Shown one piece after another: positions 58,045-64,000 of a stretch of DNA of 64,000 nt. The DNA lies in the NCBI GenBank assembly GCA_946567425.1, contig CAMNXF010000010.1, positions 52,891-116,890 of the forward strand. Direction: 5' to 3'. The position numbers were made by a program, and so were the translations under genes. This DNA is from an uncultured Clostridia bacterium. GTDB taxonomy: Bacteria; Bacillota; Clostridia; Oscillospirales; Ruminococcaceae. The notes beneath the pieces were generated by a model. The model ran no database searches, was not told the origin of the DNA, and saw nothing but the letters and a program-made list of their open reading frames with translations. Positions within the stretch are counted from its first letter, which is position 1; every line of letters starts with the position of its first letter.

Positions 58045-59952
58045 TTATACCTTGAGTTTCTCTATCTGTTCCTCGAGCATCGCGGACTGTCCGCTCAGTT
58101 CCTCGCAAGATGCCGCAGTCTGCTCTGCCGTAGCGGAGTTCTGCTGTACGACTGTGGAAATCTGGTCGATACCTATCTTGACTTGCTCGATAGAATCCGC
58201 CTGATCATCGGCAGCGGCAGAGATCTCGCCAATATACTTGTTCGTGAGGTCGGCAAGCTCCGTTACCTCCTTCATTGTATCGGCTGTACTCTGTGCGATA
58301 ACCGTGCCCTTGTTTACTGCCGTAATGGTCGCGTTGATAAGTTCGCCGGTCTGCGCCGCGGATTCCGCACTCTTTGCCGCAAGATTGCGAACCTCGTCCG
58401 CAACAACCGCGAAGCCCTTTCCGGCAGCGCCCGCGCGCGCAGCCTCAATAGCGGCGTTCAGCGCAAGGATATTGGTCTGGAACGCAATATCATCGATAGC
58501 CTTGATGATATTCTGGATCTGGTCGGATTCCTCCTTGATCTCATCCATTGCGGCAAGCATATTCTTGACTTCGTTGTTCTGGTAGGTGATCTTCTCGGAA
58601 GTCTGAACAGATATCTTGCTTGCCTCAGAAGCGTTATGGGCGCTCTGTTGTACTTTGTCCGCAATCTCGTTGATAGACGCCGACAACTCCTCAATCGCCG
58701 CAGCCTGTCTTGTTGTGCCTTCTGCGAGGCTCTGTGAGCCCTCCGCCATTTGTGCCGCGCCGTTCTTAACGTCCGTGGAGGACTGATTGATATTCCCGAT
58801 TATCTCGTGCAGCGATTCCTCAATCTTCTCAAACGATTCGTTGATCTGAACAAAGTCGCCGAGGTATGTAATCTGCGATTTTGCTGTGAAATCACCCATT
58901 GCCATCTGCGAGAGCACACTATTGATATCTGCCACATACGAATTCAGTTCGCCCTTTGTAAATTCGAGCTTGTGCACGAAGTCGCCCAACTCGTCGTTGC
59001 CAAATTTGTAGTCGCTGTTCGGATCGTTAAGAGCGCCGCGGCTCATGCTGTCCGCCAACTTTTCTGCCTCTTGAATGGGACGAAGAATGGTCTTGACCGC
59101 GTAGAACCCGACAACAATCAACATAATGCCGCCGACAATGACTGCGATAATTGTTGAAACGAGAATAAGCTCCAATCTGAGCAGCTCCGCCTCGGCAGCC
59201 GACAAGCCTGAAAAATATGCTCCGACTACCTTATTGTTGATATCATACATGGGACGGTAGAAAACATAGTGATTCTGGCCGAGTATCTGAATGGTATCTT
59301 CAAATGTATTGCCGCCGTCAACAACTACCGACGCAGGCTCTTCGGGGATTTGGGTGCCGACAGCCCTCTTGCCGTCGGAAATAATTGTCGTCGCGATTCG
59401 GGTTCTGTCGCCGATTATCGTGATTTCGGCAGTACTCTGCTCCTTTACCGCGTCTATCCAGCTCGTTTCCGTGAGATACATACCCGAAACCGCCGCGCCG
59501 CCGTCTGTGGTGCCTTTTGCGGTCTGAAGAGCAAGTCCGCTCTTGGAATCGTACACGACGCCTGAATATCCGGCGCTTGCTCTTGTAAGATTAAAGTCGG
59601 CAAGATTAAAGTTGTCTGTTTTCCAAACGATATTTCCGCTGGAATCCATAATAGCCGCATAATCGCTTTCGGTTCCTTTTTTTGAGTCAAAAAACGCATT
59701 AAGGTCTCCAGAAGGCGCATCGGCTTTCAACAGCCCGCTGTAATCCATATCAGAAAGCATATCTTCAACTCTCTTCAGTTGAGCCTCTTTTGCAGCGACA
59801 AGAGTATTCATGCCGATCTCCGTTTGAGTTCTCATGATCTTATCGGTGTTGCTGCCTGATAGTTTAACGGTGAATATGTTTACAACAACAACTGTCAATA
59901 CCAGACAGATGATGATTGCAAACAGCAATTTTCTTCCTATTTTAGAATTCAT
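58045..59952 (-). CDS. Methyl-accepting chemotaxis protein (Cache-type sensor)
   Basis: MCP signalling hairpin [54 protein letters not shown]; two TM segments, HAMP. Confidence 0.95.
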   Translation of the reverse strand: MNSKIGRKLLFAIIICLVLTVVVVNIFTVKLSGSNTDKIMRTQTEIGMNTLVAAKEAQLKRVEDMLSDMDYSGLLKADAPSGDLNAFFDSKKGTESDYAAIMDSSGNIVWKTDNFNLADFNLTRASAGYSGVVYDSKSGLALQTAKGTTDGGAAVSGMYLTETSWIDAVKEQSTAEITIIGDRTRIATTIISDGKRAVGTQIPEEPASVVVDGGNTFEDTIQILGQNHYVFYRPMYDINNKVVGAYFSGLSAAEAELLRLELILVSTIIAVIVGGIMLIVVGFYAVKTILRPIQEAEKLADSMSRGALNDPNSDYKFGNDELGDFVHKLEFTKGELNSYVADINSVLSQMAMGDFTAKSQITYLGDFVQINESFEKIEESLHEIIGNINQSSTDVKNGAAQMAEGSQSLAEGTTRQAAAIEELSASINEIADKVQQSAHNASEASKISVQTSEKITYQNNEVKNMLAAMDEIKEESDQIQNIIKAIDDIAFQTNILALNAAIEAARAGAAGKGFAVVADEVRNLAAKSAESAAQTGELINATITAVNKGTVIAQSTADTMKEVTELADLTNKYIGEISAAADDQADSIEQVKIGIDQISTVVQQNSATAEQTAASCEELSGQSAMLEEQIEKLKV

Positions 59953-60170
59953 AACTCAGTTCCTTTCCGTTTACATAGATTTGAATGATCATCAGCTAAC
60001 GAAAAAATCACCCTTTTATAAAAACTTACATTTTTATTATATCAGAATATATAGTTTTTGTCAATAAATACTAAATTGTAAAATTGCCCAAAAAAAATAT
60101 GTTAATTTTGTTACAGCCGTAAAATCAAGCGTTAGATACTTGATAACAAAGCCGCATAAGCAGAATAACA

Positions 60171-60206
60171 AAGGGAAACGGCGCGGTTGTATCGTCTGTT
60201 TCCCTT
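60171..60206. terminator. Terminator-type hairpin
   Basis: AAGGGAAAC...GTTTCCCTT. Confidence 0.5.
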
Positions 60207-60245
60207 AAATTCACATTAATGTAAAATGCTGTTAGCTGTATATCA

Positions 60246-61580
60246 TCAATACCCGTATTTTTTCTTTTTAGCTGCGATGAAGACCACCGTGATAACGCAT
60301 GACATAAGCTCCGCGGCGGCTACCGACACCCATATCCCGTCTACTTTAAAAAATATCGGCAGCAAAAGCACAGCCGCTATCTGAAAGACCAGCGTTCTCA
60401 AAAACGATATAAGCGCAGATATCAGCCCGTTGTTCAGAGCCGTGAACATTGACGAGCCGAAAATGTTTACCCCGGCGAACAAAAACAGGAACGAGAATAT
60501 TCTGAAACCGTGTACGGTCAGATCGAACAGATCCTTGTCGTACCCGACAAACACGGAGGACAGCGGTGCGGCGAGCAACTGCGACGCGGCAAACATCGCA
60601 AGCGAGGCGAAACCGATTATCACAAAGCTCTTTTTGCGCAGGCTTTTCAGTTCGCCGGTATTGCGCGCGCCAAAGTGAAACCCGATAACGGGCGCCGTTC
60701 CGACGCTGTAGCCGATAAATATCGCGAGAAATATAAGATTGACATACATCATAACGCCGTATGCCGCGATTCCGTCATCTCCTACGAAGTTTTTGAGCTG
60801 TGAGTTGTACAGCATATTTACAATGGACATTGAGCCTTGAGACACAAATTCGGACGAACCGTTAGAACAGGCTTTGCCTATCGCGCGGATATCGAATTCC
60901 GTCTTTCCGAGACGGAGCAGACTTGTATTCGGGCGCAGAAAATAAACTATCGGCACTGCGCCGCCAACGATCTGGCTCATCGCCGTAGCGGCAGCCGCAC
61001 CCGCGATTCCCCAATCAAATATCCACATAAACAGTGCGTCAAGCACCATATTTAATATACCGGACGCGACGGTTACCACAAGCCCGAGCTTGGGCTTTTC
61101 GGCGGTGATGAGCAGGCTTTGAAACTCCATTTGCAGTATAAACGCGGGCATTGCGAGAACAACCATGCGCCCATAGAGCACGCAGTTTTTCAGCAGTTCT
61201 CCGTCTGCGCCGAGCGCTCCCGCGATAATCGGCATAAGCAAAAAGCCTGCTGCGGCAAGTACAACTCCGACCCCCGCCGAAACGTATATCAGCAGCGAAA
61301 AAAGGCTATTCGCCTTTTCGCGTTTGCCCTCTCCGAGCGTCTTTGACACCAGCGCGCTGCCTCCTGTGCCGAACATAAAGCCTACGGAGCCTGTGATCAT
61401 CAGCACGGGCATTATAAAGTTCACGGCGGTAAATTCAACTTTACCAACTATATTTGACACGAACAGCCCGTCGACCACTCCGTATATTGACGTGAAGATC
61501 ATCATGGCTATCGACGGAAGCGTGAAGCGGAAGAGCTTTTTGTAATCGAAATGCTCCGATAATGTTATTTCTTTTTTCAT
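60246..61580 (-). CDS. MATE family efflux transporter
   Basis: MKKEITLSEHFDYKKLFRFTLPSIAMMIFTSIYGVVDGLFVSNIVG; 12-TM MATE-like. Confidence 0.92.
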   Translation of the reverse strand: MKKEITLSEHFDYKKLFRFTLPSIAMMIFTSIYGVVDGLFVSNIVGKVEFTAVNFIMPVLMITGSVGFMFGTGGSALVSKTLGEGKREKANSLFSLLIYVSAGVGVVLAAAGFLLMPIIAGALGADGELLKNCVLYGRMVVLAMPAFILQMEFQSLLITAEKPKLGLVVTVASGILNMVLDALFMWIFDWGIAGAAAATAMSQIVGGAVPIVYFLRPNTSLLRLGKTEFDIRAIGKACSNGSSEFVSQGSMSIVNMLYNSQLKNFVGDDGIAAYGVMMYVNLIFLAIFIGYSVGTAPVIGFHFGARNTGELKSLRKKSFVIIGFASLAMFAASQLLAAPLSSVFVGYDKDLFDLTVHGFRIFSFLFLFAGVNIFGSSMFTALNNGLISALISFLRTLVFQIAAVLLLPIFFKVDGIWVSVAAAELMSCVITVVFIAAKKKKYGY

Positions 61581-61590
61581 ATTTTCCCTC

Positions 61591-62028
61591 TTACAAATTG
61601 TCAATACTATTGCGAAATTCGTTGAGATACCTCTGCGTAAGGCGGATATATTCCGTGCGCTCATGCTCCGTCCACGACTCAAAAATGCGGTTCTCGGCGG
61701 CTATAACCTTTGCGACCGTTGCGTCGGCGAGCTTTACACCCTTGTCTGTGAGTGTGGCGGACTTCTGCCTGCCGTCGACTGCGTCAAGCTGTATTATTCC
61801 GTCGCTTTCCAGTTTTCGCAGCGCCGAATTTACGGTCTGCTTGCTTGCTCCCGCAAGTCGGCAGATGCGGCTTATCGGACACGGTCTGCCCTCGCCGCGC
61901 AGCGTGTACAGCACTGACATCGCGCTGTCCGATAAGCCCAGCTTTAACGCCGCCTCGTGATACAGACGGTCTATTCCCCCTGCAAGATAGTTAAATCTCC
62001 GAAGTTCCTCTGTTAATGTGTTTTTCAT
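61591..62028 (-). CDS. MarR-family transcriptional regulator
   Basis: MKNTLTEELRRFNYLAGG...MSVLYTLRGEGRPCPISRICRLAGASKQTVNSALRKLESDGIIQLDAVDGRQKSATLTDKG. Confidence 0.9.
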   Translation of the reverse strand: MKNTLTEELRRFNYLAGGIDRLYHEAALKLGLSDSAMSVLYTLRGEGRPCPISRICRLAGASKQTVNSALRKLESDGIIQLDAVDGRQKSATLTDKGVKLADATVAKVIAAENRIFESWTEHERTEYIRLTQRYLNEFRNSIDNL

Positions 62029-62043
62029 AATTCCCTCCATATC

Positions 62044-62096
62044 GTACGAAATCGTACATACCTTAATATTATAGTACGATTTCGTACATTTGTCAA
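62044..62096 (-). promoter_or_regulatory. MarR/MATE operon promoter with two palindromic operators
   Basis: Minus strand TTGACA-AAT-GTACGAAATCGTAC-TATAAT; second GTACGATTTCGTAC site 30 bp away. Confidence 0.8.
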
Positions 62097-62122
62097 GGAG
62101 GTCAAAAAATTTTTTTATTATG

Positions 62123-62151
62123 TTGACAATTCTGCTGAGGTATGATATAAT
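62123..62151 (+). promoter_or_regulatory. Sigma-A promoter of pnuC-like gene
   Basis: TTGACA-17 nt-TATAAT. Confidence 0.75.
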
Positions 62152-62201
62152 ATAATATAATATATTGTTGCCACCGGGTAACGGCGAATTTGTAAAAAAC
62201 G

Positions 62202-62253
62202 GCGCCATACGCACATCATTAGGTCTTTGAAGATGTGCGTATGGCGCTTTTTG
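62202..62253 (+). terminator. Leader terminator/attenuator upstream of pnuC-like gene
   Basis: GCGCCATACGCACATC-14 nt-GATGTGCGTATGGCGC-TTTTTG. Confidence 0.75.
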
Positions 62254-62288
62254 ACAGTTTGTAAAAAGATTGTGTGTCGGAGGTAATT

Positions 62289-62978
62289 ATGAAACATTAT
62301 TTCACGAAAACGGAGACAGCGCTTTGGTGCGGATCCGCTCTGCTGATAACGGCGGCGTTTATGCTTTTTGACAGAGCAAATCCGCTTACGCTCGCCGCGT
62401 CGCTTATCGGAGTGACCTCTCTTATTTTCAGCGCGAAAGGAAACCCCGCGGGACAGGCTCTTATTGTGGTGTTCAGCGTACTGTACGGGATCATTTCGTT
62501 CAATTCCGCGTATTACGGCGAGATGATTACCTACCTCGGAATGACCGCGCCGATGTCGGTTTTCGCTCTGATCTCGTGGATGAAAAATCCATACGGCAGC
62601 CGTACCGAGGTCAGGGTGAACCGTATTCATCATCGCGAGACCGCCGTGATGTTCGCCGTGTCGGCGGGGGTCACGGCTGGGTTTTACTTTATTTTAAAAG
62701 CGTTCGGCACAGCAAATCTTATTCCGAGCACGCTGTCGGTAACGACCAGCTTTATCGCCGTGTACCTTACGGCACGGAGATGTGCTTTTTTTGCACTGGC
62801 TTACGCCGTGAACGATCTGGTGCTGATATTCCTCTGGACGTTGGCGGCGCTTGAAAATTCGTCGTGCATATCGGTAATAGTCTGCTTTGTCATCTTTTTC
62901 ATCAACGACCTCTACGGGTTTGTCAACTGGACAAGAATATACAAGCGACAGAACGGTGAAGAACAGGCTCTTAAATAA
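62289..62978 (+). CDS. PnuC-family nicotinamide mononucleotide/vitamin transporter
   Basis: LIGVTSLIFSAKGNPAGQALIVVFSVLYGIISFNSAYYGEMITYLGMTAPMSVFALISWMKNPY; polytopic. Confidence 0.88.
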   Translation: MKHYFTKTETALWCGSALLITAAFMLFDRANPLTLAASLIGVTSLIFSAKGNPAGQALIVVFSVLYGIISFNSAYYGEMITYLGMTAPMSVFALISWMKNPYGSRTEVRVNRIHHRETAVMFAVSAGVTAGFYFILKAFGTANLIPSTLSVTTSFIAVYLTARRCAFFALAYAVNDLVLIFLWTLAALENSSCISVIVCFVIFFINDLYGFVNWTRIYKRQNGEEQALK

Positions 62979-62989
62979 TTCGGTATGAG

Positions 62990-63540
62990 CGTTATTGTGA
63001 ACACGTTTCGATGCGGCAAATCAACAAATGCCGCTGCCTTGACAAAACTTTCCTTTCGATGAATTGTGGTGTCCAGAACACACTTTGCCAAATGAGTTTC
63101 TTCGTCCAAAAAGACGTCTTGAGATACGGACGTGATATTCACATAATATAACGGATCAGAAATCAAATCTGACACTAAAACAGGGCAGTTTTTTCGCATT
63201 TCTTTATCGCATCCAATTATCCATATTTTCAAGGTAGCTGTCGAACGGCTCAAAAAGACCCGCATAAACGAACTCGGAATAGAGCCTTGCTTGTGTGATG
63301 TTAATCTGCTTGCCGTCGGATAATGCGTCCTTTATGCCCGCAATAAAATTGTTAGGGTAGTTTTAAATGGATAATTTTCTTTCAAAGCGGTCAAAGCAGA
63401 CCGCAAAATCGTATCCTTGCATGGAAAAATATTCGTTTACCTCCAGCGTGCGAGTATGCCTGTATTTGTCAAGTAAGATCAAGTTCCAGACTATGACCGT
63501 TTTGTCGGGGTACTCCGCCTGAACTTCCTTGCAGGACGTA
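62990..63540 (-). pseudogene. Degenerate minus-strand coding remnants of unknown family
   Basis: Coding-like segments separated by stops/frameshifts (e.g. CKEVQAEYPDKTVIVWNLILLDKYRHTRTLEVNEYFSMQGYDFAVCFDRFERKLSI*; NNFIAGIKDALSDGKQINITQARLYSEFVYAGLFEPFDSYLENMDNWMR*). Confidence 0.35.
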
Positions 63541-63962
63541 AAATTCTCTTCCGATAGGTCAGAACCGTCAGAAGAATATTCCGTGACATTATCCGAAAGT
63601 CGTATGTCACTGTCCGAGACTGTATTCTTTCGGTTTCAATTGCACAGTCCGTCATTGCCGTCAATAATGTGAAACTGAAAGCTGCAAGTAACATCTCGTT
63701 CGTAAAAATGCCTCGGAATATGAACCGAAGGATTTGCTTTTCGTAGGGTTGCTTCGGAGAGTATTCTTTGCTGTTATGACAATTCTTTTCTGCAATTCTT
63801 AACGAAAATGAATAAATATAGCAAATTTAACAAAAATATATAGGGAAAATTGAAAATAGTTCATGTTTTGCGGTGCTGCCAGACTTTAATCTTACACGAT
63901 GCACATTATCAATATTTAATAAAGCGGCTTTAAAAAAAGTCAAAATTTTTTCAAAAAAGTAG

Positions 63963-63991
63963 TTGACAAAAAAGAGAGGATGTGATATAAT
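63963..63991 (+). promoter_or_regulatory. Strong sigma-A promoter with A/T-rich upstream region at window end
   Basis: TTGACA-17 nt-TATAAT preceded by A/T tracts. Confidence 0.7.
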
Positions 63992-64000
63992 TGAAAAGCA

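Noticed and set aside
59953-60245. Possible c-di-GMP (GEMM) riboswitch upstream of the chemotaxis gene
   Set aside because: No recognisable GEMM core; only a terminator hairpin and AT-rich sequence.
62950-62975. ACAGGCTCTTAA near the pnuC stop resembling the MITE TIR end
   Set aside because: Only ~10 bp matches, no partner inverted repeat or TSD; likely chance.
1-64000. CRISPR arrays, tRNA or rRNA genes
   Set aside because: No regularly spaced direct repeats, no cloverleaf or conserved rRNA sequence noticed on reading both strands; not tested with dedicated tools.

Overview
This 64 kb window looks like a low-to-mid GC Clostridia chromosome (probably Oscillospiraceae/Ruminococcaceae; inferred from gene content and codon style). 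Most of it is core chromosome: purB, recJ, relA/spoT, alaS, holA, rnmV, mreB, fabV, a complete rnfCDGEAB operon, dgt, folD, lgt, a pair of M16 peptidases, rplU-prp-rpmA-obgE, mrnC, yebC. Accessory pieces are interspersed. The best candidate for an undescribed system is a two-gene unit at 30.86-36.19 kb. It encodes a divergent SF2/SNF2-like helicase with an atypical Walker A, followed by a 1102-aa GHKL (HSP90/sacsin/MORC-like) ATPase with a C-terminal CxxC zinc-knuckle-like motif. Second is a probable cyclic-dinucleotide/cytoskeleton neighbourhood: PilZ, GGDEF, orphan ParA, ComFB-like protein, MreB. Other signals: an intact IS110-family element with a structured upstream non-coding region that could encode a bridge RNA; a MITE-like hairpin element with a 3-bp TSD; a MarR operator exactly filling a promoter spacer; a strong terminator in the pnuC leader suggesting attenuation; an ECF sigma / membrane anti-sigma-like pair with a tandemly duplicated outer domain; an RTX-repeat lipoprotein; and a membrane-anchored GIY-YIG protein. 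All calls were made by eye from the sequence and supplied ORF translations; no database or folding computation was run.
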